NCBI GenBank assembly: GCA_013180625.2
Contig: SNVD02013250.1
Location: 124,001 to 188,000 of the forward strand
Length of the DNA stretch: 64,000 nt
Direction of reading: 5' to 3'
Origin: Boswellia sacra
Lineage: Eukaryota; Streptophyta; Magnoliopsida; Sapindales; Burseraceae
Positions 1-12,172 of this stretch are shown one piece after another (within the stretch, counting starts at the first letter, position 1; the number at the start of each line of letters is the position of its first letter). Under the pieces are notes generated by a model, which was given only the letters and a program-made list of their open reading frames with translations, did no database searches and was not told where the DNA came from. A program made the translations under genes and the position numbers.

Positions 1-213
1 ATACAAAAATCAAATGGTAGACAACTCTATTCCCATTGGATGTGATTACCATTATATTTCCATTAAAAGTCAAAGACTCACCCCTGCATTCGCATCTACT
101 ACTCCCTAATTTTCAAGATGTCATGCAAAAGGCATAATCGTATATTTAACTTATTTTAATATAAAATTTAAAAATAACAAAGATAAGCAAAAAGCAAAGG
201 AGGGCATAAGATC

Positions 214-802
214 ATGAGCATATTAGACTTGAAAAAAGAAACGACCATGTTAGATGAGAAAATGCCTACTTCCTTGGAAAAGCACTGGACAAGTAATCCC
301 CAGAGTGGTGGGAAGAATGAGTGGATGAAGCTCTACCATTTTGGTCACTATTTGAGAAAATCGATTTATCTCCTTTACAAGAACGACTGCCAGGGCCTTT
401 AATTATAAACATTAGCATATCCATACGAGAAACAGAGATTTTGTTTGGTCATTTCACTCAATGTAGGGAATATGCTCATAAAAAAAATGGTCAAATACAT
501 GTCAGTTATGTATCCTACCTGAGTTAGTGGATTTTGTGGGCTTCTCACATCCATCAACATCTTATCCAATAAAAGGTGCAAAAGACCATGCTAAGCATTC
601 AACATTTACTAGAGTAAAAAATTCATCTCCACACATATCGGATATGTTAAAGAGACAAACCTTTGTACAGGAAGCTCTTGAGAGTTCAAACTCATTCTTC
701 CATATAGTGGATGGCATAGGAACCACAGAAAAACCAGAGGAAACTAATATCCCAATCCATAATCCGTATCCAAATCCTCCACTCCACCAACCCTTCATTT
801 AA
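214..802 (+). other. Short overlapping open frames, unidentified
   Basis: Three short plus-strand frames (214-402, 321-527, 527-802) lie in more mixed-composition DNA than their surroundings. The last ends in a proline-rich stretch ([12 protein letters not shown]). I recognise no domain, and the frames are short enough to occur by chance. They could be relics of an element-borne or captured exon in CACTA A. Confidence 0.15.
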
Positions 803-2067
803 GGAAAGCATTTATTCTCAAATAGGAACTTTAAAAAGGTTTATTTGCCATTTCTTTTTTCCTTCCAATAAATATGCAAGGTCCATGTGTGAAAATAGAA
901 AAGCCATAATACCATACAATAATTGAAAAGGAATTAGATGTCATCATTAAGTAGCTATATTTCAAGTTAACATATTAAGCTTTGTAGCATATAAAAATCT
1001 ATAAAAGATAGAATAAGCATCAGTAAAATGCAACTTAAGAAAATAGGAGATCAAACAAAAGCTTCTAAGTCTACTTTAAGTTGCTATTTGTGAAGGAAAT
1101 ATCATCTAAAGAGAGAGATACAAAATAATCAAGGGCCGAAAACTCTTATGGAAAGCAATCACAAGTCATTTCTAGTCACTATGTTCTATATATACAATAT
1201 TTCTCAAGTCTACTCCCATAACTAAAATCTGGAATGCAATTCTCAATTGTTAGATATATCCAATAGTGGAGAATATTAAACTTAAAAAATGATAAAACCA
1301 ACTTGACATATACATTTCCTTTCATACTAATTCTATTTTGTCCATTTCTTCTCTCAAAAGACATTCTCTTGTTAACAATTATCAAATAATTTCTCTCCAC
1401 CACCATAAGCTCCTGGACTTCTTTCTTAGATTCATAACAATTTCTCTGAATCAAGATTTAAAAGAACAGAAGGAAGCAGAAAAAAGAATGAAGCAACATT
1501 AAAGTTTTTGAATGAATTGTAAATAAAAATAACTCTATTAGTTACTTCAATCATTAGGTCAATCAAACAAGCTGCCATCTCCCAAAAAAAAAACTTCAAA
1601 TATTCACAAAACCTCTATCAACATTCTGACTAGTATAGTTTTAACAATTCCCAATTTGCTATATAACAAAATGAGTGAATTCCTATTCTCCTTCCTTCTA
1701 TTAACTGTAGTCAGCAAGCTATATAAATTCATCCCAAAAAATTGTCAGTGTTACTTGTCTATTCCTCTAGAACTTTTTCATCCTGCAAATATTTTGATTC
1801 AATAAGTTATAACATATTGAATATTCAATCTACGCTGATATGCACAAATCTTATAGAATTTTGTAACCTGATTTCTTTATCTTCCTTTCTCCTTATACCA
1901 GTCTCTTACAATCTTGGATATAAAAACAGCCCATTCTGATCTCACCTCATTCATCTCCTCTATACTATAACTTTCCTTATTGTTGAACTAAGATTACAAT
2001 AAAATTTAAGTACAACAATAAAATCAACATATAAGGATGAAGGGATTTATAATTATGGATATCTTAC

Positions 2068-2810
2068 CTTCTCACAAAGGACCTTGGGCTCTTTAATAAT
2101 TTCCTTCATATATTTGAGCATATAATACCTACATTCCTTATGTCCAGGCTGTCTCAGTGCCTGCAATTGTAAAATGGACATATTTGATATAGTACAACTT
2201 CATTCTCATATTTAGATAATCGTTGCTCAATTTTCAAATTGAAATTCAAACTTACCTTGACGTTTATCCACCAGTTGCTCCTTTTCCTTTTCAATTCAGT
2301 AGTTGACTTCCATAGTATTACCCCTCTAGCAAAATAGGCAGAAAATACATAATATATGTTAATTATGTATAATTAAAGTTGGCACCAAATACCATATAAG
2401 AATTAACACAACTTACTGTTTCACGACCTCCATTATGTCTTCCTTGGCTTTTTTATGCTTGGAATCAAGGTAGAAGACTTCACATGAAGGCATATTAATG
2501 ACAATCAATGTCCAATGGTATCTAACAACCAGGTTTTCAACAACAAAGTAAGTAACTTTGAAGAATAAGCAACACAAAAAAATATGTGATAAGTTTTGTT
2601 TAATCCTGAAAACATACCCTGGGTTGTAAGGAATGAACACGTAGTTCCTATCCTCCAACTGTTTGAGCTTTTCAGCCAATGATTGAGATGTCGCAAGACG
2701 CATTTTGGCTTTTACAATTGCACCTCCTACTATGGTTGTGGGGTTTACAAACCCAAACTTTACTAGACCAAAGTCAAGTTGAAATTTTTTAAAGAGACAA
2801 CTACAAGTAG
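2068..2810 (-). CDS. Ulp1-like C48 cysteine peptidase gene of a CACTA element, four exons, partial
   Basis: Four minus-strand exons are bounded by good splice signals: 2810-2618, 2521-2417, 2325-2256 and 2160-2068. Donors are GTATGT or GTAAG types and acceptors end in TAG or CAG. Exon 1 has the FIPYNPG motif that precedes the catalytic region. Exon 2 has YHWTLIVI (catalytic His) and VFYLDSK (catalytic Asp). Exons 3-4 give WWINVK then RQPGHKECRYYML, matching the Gln...Cys active-site block (usual form ECGYY, here ECRYY). All catalytic residues are therefore present. In SUMO peptidases this fold cleaves isopeptide bonds; in CACTA elements its role is unknown. No start or stop codon was assigned, and further exons probably lie upstream. 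Confidence 0.7.
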
Positions 2811-2847
2811 AAAAAGAAAAACAAAATGTCATTATTAAATTATAATA

Positions 2848-3860
2848 ATGATAACATCAATAATGAAAAAGGCAAAGCAATGCAATGAAATTAAAAGTTC
2901 CTACAGTTTCAATTCTGGTGAAACTAAAATAACAAAAAATGTAAGCAGTTGTAGTTCTAGTCAATCTATAATAAACACAATCAGATTCAGTTCTGATCAA
3001 ACTAAAACAACAAAAATGCACACAAATCCAGATCTAGTCCCTATGAAAAAAAATGCAAGGTATAAAATTATAGAAAGAGATGATTGTACTTTAATCATAT
3101 GATAGCATAGCACCAAACAACTAAATAGTGATGGAGTTATAGAAAAAAGGCTTCTTTTTCCCCTTGAACCAGGCAAAATAATAACAACAAAAATGAAATA
3201 CAAGCTATCCTGAATTATTGTTATAAGAAAGCCCTACAGAAATTAAAGTAAGTTAATAGAACAGGTCACAAAGAAGCTAAGGTATTATAAACTAAGAAGC
3301 TGACAACGGCTTCTAAAAGTTTCAAGTTTTTCATTATTTGGAAGGCAATACAAAAAACTAGATGAACGACTCAAGACACCCACAAATCTTGCCTATAGAG
3401 TATACCGTACTCAATTATCACTTTAAAAGCTATCCACAAATCGTAATCCAGTATTGTTTTGTAAAGTTATAGCTTTAAAAGTTATAATTTTAGGTTGTTT
3501 CTTTTCCATTAAATTAATTATAAGATTACAACATAATGTTTCTCATTCTTTGCTATACAATCGGAATCTACGAAGTTTAAAAAATGGAAGAGAGAGAGAG
3601 AGAAGGAACATGTGTAGCATTCAAATAAATCGGTACAAATTTTCAACAAATGACAGTAACAAATTGCATCATCAACATGCAAATAAGTAAAGAATATTAT
3701 AAATAAATCTCCTTCATAATCTATTATAAATAACTATAACTAAAGAACATTATCCAAATAACTTATTATTTTCTTGAAACCTCCAATGACTATAACAGAC
3801 CAATAAACAATATTATAATCACAAAAATCTCATATTAAAATGTCACTTTTGTAAATGAAA
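2848..3860. repeat. Direct repeat copy 1 (about 1 kb) inside CACTA A
   Basis: Matches 6820-7834 over its whole length with scattered substitutions. Shared landmarks are ATGATAGCATAGCACCAAAC (ATGATAGCACAGCACCAAAC in the other copy), a GA-rich microsatellite and AACTTATTATTTTCTTGAAA. Both copies have the same orientation with starts about 4 kb apart, as expected of an internal tandem segment duplication. Confidence 0.85.
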
Positions 3861-4376
3861 TTAAAATAAAATTATTAGAATCTATGAGCCAATCTCTTCA
3901 TTTGCGACGCTCTAATCTCATGCTTTCCACCATTTGCTCCTTGCTTTCTAAATGAAAAGCAAGAAATACAAACATAAAAAAACGAGTAGAAAACAACTCG
4001 CCTTTTGTAAGTTAAACTAAAGCTATACATTTGGTATTTAAAAGTCAAAGAAAATATATTTGCCAATCGACTAAATATATTAACTTTTATATATTAATAT
4101 AGGAACATTAAATTTAAAAGTGTAGTGACTATTTGTATATTAAAGATAAGGTATAATGAGTATTACATATAAATAGAATCAAGGAAAGAAACATAATGAG
4201 TAGTTTTTCATCATTTGATGGTTGAGAACCATTACTAATTAATTGATTCTTATGTGGCCCTTGCAATTGCAACAACTAACAGGCAAAAGATTAATTTACT
4301 GTTAATAGACATTGAAATAGATGTAACTCATAAAATAAATTATTATTTCTTCTATGATACGTTTACCAATTCTTAC

Positions 4377-4442
4377 CTCAAGTTCTAGTCTTTTTTCCTC
4401 CTCTTTTGCTTTGAGTTTTGCAATTTGATCAGACTTTTCAAC
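4377..4442 (-). other. Candidate internal exon, charged helix
   Basis: Minus-strand reading gives ...TTTCAG, then 66 bp open in phase, then GTAAG. The 22 residues include KLKAKEEEKRLELE, a Lys/Glu-rich helix or coiled-coil type sequence. It lies upstream of the Ulp1 exons on the same strand and could be an earlier exon of that gene or a captured exon. The parent gene is not identifiable from 22 residues. Confidence 0.4.
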
Positions 4443-4449
4443 CTGAAAT

Positions 4450-6810
4450 CCAAAAAGTCAGTTACTAATTTCATCAACAATTTGCATTGCATTGTCAAGG
4501 AAATTATAAATGCAATTGTTTAGTGCTCATGAATGCTATAAAAACTATTAAAAAATAATCAACTGACTGCAGATTGTACTATTTAAATATAAGTAACTTA
4601 TGCTTCACATTATCCTTGGCAATCACCTTGGCCTTCCACTTGTCAACTTCATAATTAGCATGACAAGATAACAAAGTTCTCACACAGAACAAGCACTTCT
4701 TTTTCTTAATTACCTTTAGAACATGTGTAGCAAAGAAACAAGTTGGCTAGATAATCCATGCAGCAGCTAAAAAATCGAATCGAAAACCAAACTAAATACA
4801 CACTATCAATACTTAAGCTGAACAAACAATGTAACGATAGATTAATTGCAAACAGACAAAGTAACAGATAGATTCATCAAAACTAACAGAAAGCAAATCT
4901 GAAGTTGAATTTATTTCACAAAATTATAAATTTACGAGAGGTAGAGAAATGAACGCTGAAACTCAAGAACAACTTATTTAGACACCACAAAGCTCAAAAA
5001 CACAAACTAGAAATACCCATTTTAGAAAATCAATAGATATTGATAAAGCAAAGCATAATAACAAGCAAACATTCAAGAAAAAATAAAAGAAAAAGAAACC
5101 AGAAAAGGAAAACAAGTACCAACTGGTTTAGAGCATTAAAAACATAACATTATTAGACAAAATCTTGTTTTTCTTGTAGTGTAATAATTTATATTTTCAT
5201 TAGACCCTAAACGATTTGAAAAGAAAAAAAAATATTATCTTGTACATTTAACGAGATTACTAATTTAGTACATAGTACTAATTTACTTCATCCACCTAAG
5301 TCAGGATGGATTTTATAATTGAAGCAGGCTACTAATGGTAATGTACCTTATTTATTTTGTTCAACACAACAAAACATGATTAACACAATAGTACATAGTT
5401 AGATATAATGAACTAAATTGCCATGCCAAATTAAGAGAGAGATTTATTGATTTTGACATTAGAAATTTCTAAAAAATAGTAATAAGTTAAATAATATGAT
5501 AATTACTCAAATATCTAATGATACTGTATTAGATTGTAAGGTTTTATGAGTTATGTATGGGGGGCATTATTGTTCATTTTGCTGCCTTCAAGCACATAAA
5601 TATTAACAGGATTCAATTACAGTAAGCAATATCAAAATGATCAAGAAACTATTAAAACTGAAAATTACATATAATCTCAGTAAGTTTTGTGATGAAATAA
5701 CAAATACCAAGTCATGAAGAGTAGGATATAAATATACATAGAGAGAAATGATATTATAGACAATTTAATAGAGAACTTAATAGAAATAATAAATCTTATT
5801 GAGTTGAGGCTTGATACATATTATAATTTTCCATTCCCAAGTTTTCAGCTAGTCATGCCAACATACAATAGTTTAAAGAGAGAGAACAAAGTAACAAACT
5901 CAATGATAAAACAATCTAACCATAGAATATTTAGAAAGATTATCTCGTAAGGGGAACCAGGTACAAATTGGCAAAGGAAGAATTTCAACGGAGAAGTGAA
6001 GTCCTATAGGAGAATAAAAGGAAGTGAATGCACAGAAAAAAAAAGATAAAAACAGCTTGCTGATTCAAATGCTTCGTACTATAAAATCCAAATGAATGCA
6101 AATTCTTAAAGACTCCTACACACAAATCCTGTGATGGCAACAATAAATCAAAAGAGCACTATAATAAAAAAATTTCTTTTAGTCTTGTTAAGAGACTACA
6201 AACTCACGTGAAACCATACACATTACAAATAGCAAAGACATACTTCCCAAAAGTATATAACATTAACCTACCCTTAACCCTATTCTAAACTTGAAATTAC
6301 ATCATTAATTGTTAATTGAGAGGAAGAGAGATTCATTCAATGATATTGTCATTACTCCAAAGCCCTTTTTTCTCCTCTCCAAGGCATTATTATAACCACT
6401 AAAACCGTGATCATGGAATCAAGTCTAGAAACAAAAGCAGTTTCATTAAAGTGGAATTATCCTTAATCAGTGAACTTTAGGAGGAAAGAGACAACATCAT
6501 ATTTCTCTTTCCAATCTAACATGCAAGCCTAAAAAAATGATATTACATCCACATAAATGCTCAATGATTTATTTCCCTGTTGCACTTCATGAAGCAATCT
6601 TATAGATGCTAATTAACAACCAGATAACACCCCCACCCCCCACACCACCCCCCTAAAAAAGAAAAAGCAATCTGACTTGTACAAAATCAAACATTCATTC
6701 ACAGAACAGAATCCACTCAACATTCAACATCAACCACATGATAATTATGATTGCATAATAAACATAAATAATTCAGCAAATGGAAATTCATACAGTATTC
6801 TGTCCAAGAA
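4450..6810. other. AT-rich CACTA interior without recognised gene
   Basis: No long open frame, no conserved domain and no terminal repeats were seen. It lies between the candidate exon and direct repeat copy 2 and is read as decayed element interior. A C-rich run sits at about 6628-6652. Confidence 0.4.
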
Positions 6811-6819
6811 TGAAAAAGA

Positions 6820-7555
6820 TAAAGTAGTGCAATGAAATAAAAAGCTGCTACAGTTTTAGATCTGGTGAAACTAAAATAACAAAATATGTAAACAGTTGTA
6901 GTTCTTGTCAAACTATAATAACCACAATCAGCTTCAGTTTTGATCAAACTAAAACTACAAAAATGCATGCAGATCTATATCTAGTCCCTATGAAATTAAA
7001 CAAAAAAAATTCAAGGTATAAAATTGTAGAAAGAGATGATTATACCTTAATCATATGATAGCACAGCACCAAACAACAAAATAGTGATAGAGTTATATGA
7101 AAAAAATGCTTCTTTTTCCAACTGAACCTGGCAAAATAATAACAACGAAAATGAAATTCAACCTATCCTGAATTCTTGTTATAAGAAAGCCCTTCAGAAT
7201 TCAAAAAAAAGAGTTAACAGGATAGGTTGTAAAGAAATCAAGGTATTATAAACTAAGAAGCGGACAACAGCTTTTAAAAGATTCAAGTTTTTCATTATTT
7301 GGAAGGCACTAGAAAAAAATAGATGAACAACTTAAGACATCCACAATTCTTGCCCATACATATACCATACTCAATATTGCTTTAAAAGCTATCCAGAATT
7401 CATAATCCAATATCTTTTTACAGAGTTATAGATTTAAAAGTTATGATATTAGGTTGTTTTTTTCCATTAAATTAACTATAACATTATATTATAATGTGTC
7501 TCATTCATTGCTATACAATCAGAATCTATAAAGTTGAAAGTGAATGTTAAAAGGG

Positions 7556-7591
<36 letters not shown>

Positions 7592-7834
7592 CAGGTGTGG
7601 CATACAAATAAATCGGTACAAATTTTCAACAAATGGCAGTAACAAATTGCATCATCAACATGCAAATAACTAAACAATATTATAAATAAACCAACTTCAT
7701 AATCTGCTATAAATAACTATAAATAAAGAACTTTATCCCAATAACTTATTATTTTCTTGAAACCTCCAATGACTATAATGGACCAACAAACAATTTTATA
7801 ATCACAAAAATCTCATATTAAAATATCAAAAGGT
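6820..7834. repeat. Direct repeat copy 2 (about 1 kb) inside CACTA A
   Basis: Partner of 2848-3860, same orientation. The GA microsatellite within it has expanded to about 29 bp (7561-7589), against about 12 bp in copy 1. Homology ends just after ATCTCATATTAAAAT in both copies. Confidence 0.85.
7561..7589. repeat. (AG)n microsatellite
   Basis: About 14 uninterrupted AG units inside direct repeat copy 2. Confidence 0.95.
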
Positions 7835-8929
7835 TGAGAAATTGTGTTTCCTACATTGAAAATTTAAAGAAGAATATTGAAAGATCCATCATTGAGCAAC
7901 TTCAATGCTTGATTAATGAAACAAATAATTGTGTTTCTTAATAACCATTCCAATCAAAGCGATTATTCGTTAAAGCCTATATATATATATATTAACGAAA
8001 CAAATTAATAATTCAACTTGCTTTAATCAACTTCTGTAGCTAGAAAATAAACAAATAAATAGATATTGAGCCAACAATTTCTGCTAATTCAAGTCAAGCC
8101 TACCAATTAAAAAAAATTCCCAAATGACCTTCATGCATCCAACATCAATCTATATTAGAAATACATATATACAACAGGCCTCTCAAGAAGAACCAATTTC
8201 AATATATAATGACTCCACCCATTATTTCTAAACAATGCAAAAGATATCAAAGTCCCAAAAGACAGAATAGAGAAAGATAGATGAAACCGAAATCACACCG
8301 AAGAAATGATGTATCTTTCTTACTAGGATCAAAAGACATTTGGGGTGCACTATAAATCCTATTTTAAACTTTTTTAGGTTCACAATCTGAATATGAACAA
8401 TAAAACCCAAAAAAAAAAAAAAAACACAATCTCAACACATAAATAATTGCCAAAAATAAAACAAAACCAAATTCCAAGACCGCATAGAAGCCTTTTAAAC
8501 TAGATAAGTTAATATTAGCATATCCTTCTAAACCAGTTATCGAATTTTATGGTTACAGAACAACTTCATTTCAATAGAATTTTTAATGTGAACAATAAAA
8601 AGAAAAAACGAAATTGTTAATATGCCCCAAAAAAAAGGAAGTTAACATTACAACAAAAAAATTATATCCTCTGCTTTCCTACTAACCCAGAAAAAGGGAA
8701 AAGAAATTGTTACAAAAGATTGCTTGACATAAATGGAGATGGAAAAAGTTTACGCTAAGATAGTAGGCCAATATGATTTCCTCATACATTTGAATAAAAA
8801 TTGTCAATTACATACCAAATCCACTGATTGTATCTAGAACAAATATTTCTGAGTAGTAGAGTGAATTGTTGAATTGCAAGTACTAACTAATTTTCCTTTC
8901 CCGAACAGACAATTGTATAGCACATTTTA

Positions 8930-9210
8930 CAAGTAGCAGCATGCATGAGGTAGACAAATCATTGAACAAAGAATTCATACATTTTTCACCATCTAGTCAA
9001 AAAAAGTTTCGTGCTAGTGGTGCTAATGTAACTGTTATTTGCTTGAGTATGCTTCCTGCAAAGCAAGGAACAACATCACTATCATACCACGGCCGGCCAT
9101 GGAGAACCAACATCATTACACCAACCTGAAGCGGCACCACCATATCAGCAGATGTAAACCCTTTGCACCACCCAAATAATTGGCCCTGACCACCATCCAT
9201 ATGCACGTGG
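8930..9210 (-). other. Higher-complexity block, possible captured exon
   Basis: This 280-bp block is less AT-biased than its flanks, contains the palindrome GGCCGGCC at about 9091, and is open on both strands (plus 62 codons, minus 69 codons). The minus frame includes GQLFGWCKGFTSADMVVP. I do not recognise either translation. In this neighbourhood such islands are often captured gene pieces, but this is only inference. Confidence 0.25.
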
Positions 9211-10344
9211 TTTTATTTTTATTTATTTAATCTTTTACCGCAATTCTTAAAGGCACTTTATGAAGGGAATATGTATTTTTAGTTTTATTAAGTTATAAAT
9301 GAATTTGTTTGATTTTAAAATTAAAGTTAGAGGGTCAATGTTTCTGTATTCAACAGAAAACATTGGCTGAGAGAGAATAAATGATTGGGACAGTCGAGAA
9401 ACAATATTCATATTCTATAGTTTCACTTAGAGAAGAAACATCTCTAGCAGCTTTTGGACTTGAAAATCTTATCACTTTTTTTTGTTTTTCTAATCTTAAA
9501 TTGATCCAAAAACAACGCAATAAACCCAAACAAAAAAAAAGTTTATAACGATAAGAAAATTTGAAACAAAGTCATAGAAGCCTAAAAATCGAAAACCTTT
9601 AAAACCTAGGTCACAAATGTTCGATTGACAACACAAAACTCAGATCGAAAAACGATCCAGAAATCCCAAATCAGAATCATAATCAAAGCCACCGAACCCT
9701 AACAAACCCCAACAAAACAGTAGAATAGAGTAAGAAATAGAAAGATTGTTTGAGATATGGATAGAGAAATCCTACTGAAGAGAGAGCACCAAGAGATCTT
9801 GAAAGAGAGGGACGCTGTGCGGACCTTGGTGGATAGAATGCTAATAACTGTAGTTTTCTCGTGCAGATCTTTATGGACAGAAGGCTAATGCGACTGCGAC
9901 TTTCTCGTGCAGCTTCAGTAAAAATAAGGACCTAGTCGTATATATGCAGCTTAAAAACAAGATAATAAGGGGAACTAGAGAAGGACAGGACAAGACGAAA
10001 GGGGGAAATTAAAAAGCGAGAAGACAGAATCGAGAGGAAATTGATAGAAATTGCAAGAAGGATGAGAGGAAAAATGAGATTAAGGATGATAAAGGTCGAT
10101 GCAAAGAGAAAGACAGAGAGAAGGGTTGGGGATTTTTAGGGTTGCCTTTTATATTTTGTAATTTCTTTTATATTTTTCTAGTTAGTTATATGTGTCACAT
10201 ATTCAACATATGTTACAGGGTATGTCCCGCTTTTTTTAAAATGTGACATGCATTTAGTTTGACCGAATTTAGAGTCTCATACATGTCATTTCTCCAGGAA
10301 GCGACACAAAATTTGTGACACTAAAGCTCTATTTTCTTGTAGCG

Positions 10345-11192
10345 ATTCTCCTTGCTGAACTTTCTGAATTTTTCTTCGCTTGAGTTTGATGGCTTTCCTT
10401 GATTCTTTTTCCTAAAATTTCTTTTCATAAACTTGACATAATTTCTTATTAGAAAAACAATCTGTTTAGAATCAGTTTCATCAAGCTCATCACTACTTTC
10501 ATCATCAGATTTTTCAGTTTTCACATTGAATGTAATGCTTTTACCTTTTTGCTTCCTAGTACTTTGATTAATTTCAAAGTTTTGGAGGATGCCAATCAGT
10601 TCATCAATCCTTATCTCATCAGTGTTTTTAACTTCCTCAATGGCTGAAATTTTAGGTTTAAATTTATCCGAAACAGACCTAATTATCTTGCTAATAATTT
10701 CTGTATCAGTGAAAGTTTTGCCAAACATGTATGCCGAATTTGTAATGTGACATATCTTAGAGTAAAATTCAGAAATTGACTCATCCTCATGCATCATCAG
10801 ATTTTCAAATTGATAATTTAATCTCATCAATTTAGATCTTTTAACAGATGTAGTACCTTGATGTTTTACCTCAAGTATGTCCCATGCTTATTTGGCCACT
10901 TTGCATGTAAAAATCTGTCCAAAGCTGTTTAAGTCTATTGCAACAAAGATTGCATTAAGAGCCTTGGAGTTCCAACTGGATCATCGGTAGTCTTCATTAG
11001 ACCATTCATCCTCTGGTTTTGGTTCGGCATTACCAAAAGCATTGGTGGTGTCCATCCTTTAAGCACACTAGTCCATGCCCTGTCATCAAGAGATTTGATA
11101 TACATCATCATTCTTACCTTCCAATATGGGTAATTACCATCATCGAGAATAGGTGGTTGCATTCCAGATCTTTTATTGCGAATAAACTCCAT
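10345..11192 (-). pseudogene. gag: copia gag (UBN2 type), 3'-truncated
   Basis: The N-terminal part reads MEFIRNKRSG then FDDGNYPYWK-like LDDGNYPYWKVRMMMYIKS, typical of copia gag. It continues through AWDILE, QFENLMMHEDESISEFYSK and a GKS/DDESSDE-rich linker, consistent with the UBN2 gag domain. At least one stop (AK*AWDIL, about 10890) breaks the frame. The C-terminal end, where the zinc knuckle should follow, is replaced by the CACTA terminus at 10344. Confidence 0.8.
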
Positions 11193-11218
11193 CCTTCCAG
11201 ATCAACGTGATCGTTTTC

Positions 11219-12172
11219 TTTTTTTTTTGGAAAAGTTACTTAGTAATATAAATCCAAAAAAGTTATAATGTACAAAAATCCGAGGGGCATACCCCAAGAA
11301 TTACAAAAGGACATAAAGTCCAAACATACAATCCAACAAAAAGATAGAAAATGAAGGCCACAAGCGGCCTAAACAAAGTAAAAAAGCCACAAACGACCTT
11401 AACAACATAAAAGAGAAATGATCACAAACGGTCTAAAACATAAAAATACAAGAGCTTTAACCCTTCTTGTTTTTCTTCTTCTTACCCTTCTTTACCGGGG
11501 TAGCTGGGGTGTCCGAATGGGTATGGTCAATCCTCACTGAGCCCAATCAAAGGCTCAAAACGAGTGGGAGAAGACTCAGTAGGTATCCGCCCTGAGGAAA
11601 TAGATGCCTCACGATTTGTAGAACATTTGATAGTGCCCAAAAGTCTACCCTCGTCGGTCGCAAAAAGAAATGGAGAATCAGAATCTGAAACTGACTCTGC
11701 ACTCGGAAGTGTAGTAGCCTTCGGAGGCTCAACTTGCACTGCAGAAACTTCTGGGATAGCAACTATTTTGGTGCAATCAGTGACCTTGGTCAAATCCTTT
11801 TCTTTTCTCAAAGGGGTACTATCAGAGGTGCTAGCCTTATTCTTATGTGGACTTGAAGTCTTTACCGGTTCTGGACAATGATGACCAAACTGGCAACATT
11901 TGGGGCAATGTTTTGGAGTCCACTCATATTCAACTTGAATTTTGATGGGCTCTGGAGATAGTTTGCACCTGAACTCAAAGTTCTTAACTCGAGGGCGTCT
12001 TGCATCAATAAAAACACAAACCCTCGCATACTCTAATCTAGATAGATCAGAAGTCGCCTTATTACAAGATTGAGGTTCTCCAACCATGCTGGAGATAATG
12101 CTAAGGCCTTTGGCTGTCCACAAAGGAAACGGCAGGCCATACAAACGGATCCAATTGAAAGTTCTGGAGGTA
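11219..12172 (-). pseudogene. LINE ORF1 fragment (DUF4283 / CCHC type) with poly(A)
   Basis: The minus frame (open from about 12165 to 11527) starts RTFNWIRLYGLPFPLWTAKG and continues with a basic segment and EWTPKHCPKCCQFGHHC, the degenerate zinc knuckle of plant L1-type ORF1 proteins. A Ser/Asp-rich tail follows. The plus-strand T run at about 11219-11230 is the 3' poly(A) tail read backwards. ORF2 is missing, so this is an internally deleted, 5'-truncated LINE. It lies between the copia LTR and gag. No target duplication was recognised. Confidence 0.65.

Larger units (their letters stand above)
1..10344 (-). mobile_element. CACTA (En/Spm-type) element A, left end outside window
   Basis: The right end reads ...TTCTTGTAGCG at 10334-10344. 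On the minus strand this is CGCTACAAGAAAATAGAGC, close to the plant CACTA terminus CACTACAAGAAA. It interrupts a copia gag reading frame exactly at this point. Inside, the minus strand encodes an Ulp1-like peptidase (2068-2810), a gene often carried by plant CACTA elements. No matching left terminus was seen, so the element probably continues left of the window. Most of the interior is AT-rich, with no recognisable TNP2 transposase. The terminal CA/CG mismatch and the absent partner end leave the exact extent uncertain. Confidence 0.6.

Noticed and set aside
11564..11881. Plus-strand 105-codon frame
   Set aside because: Antisense shadow of the LINE ORF1 frame on the minus strand.
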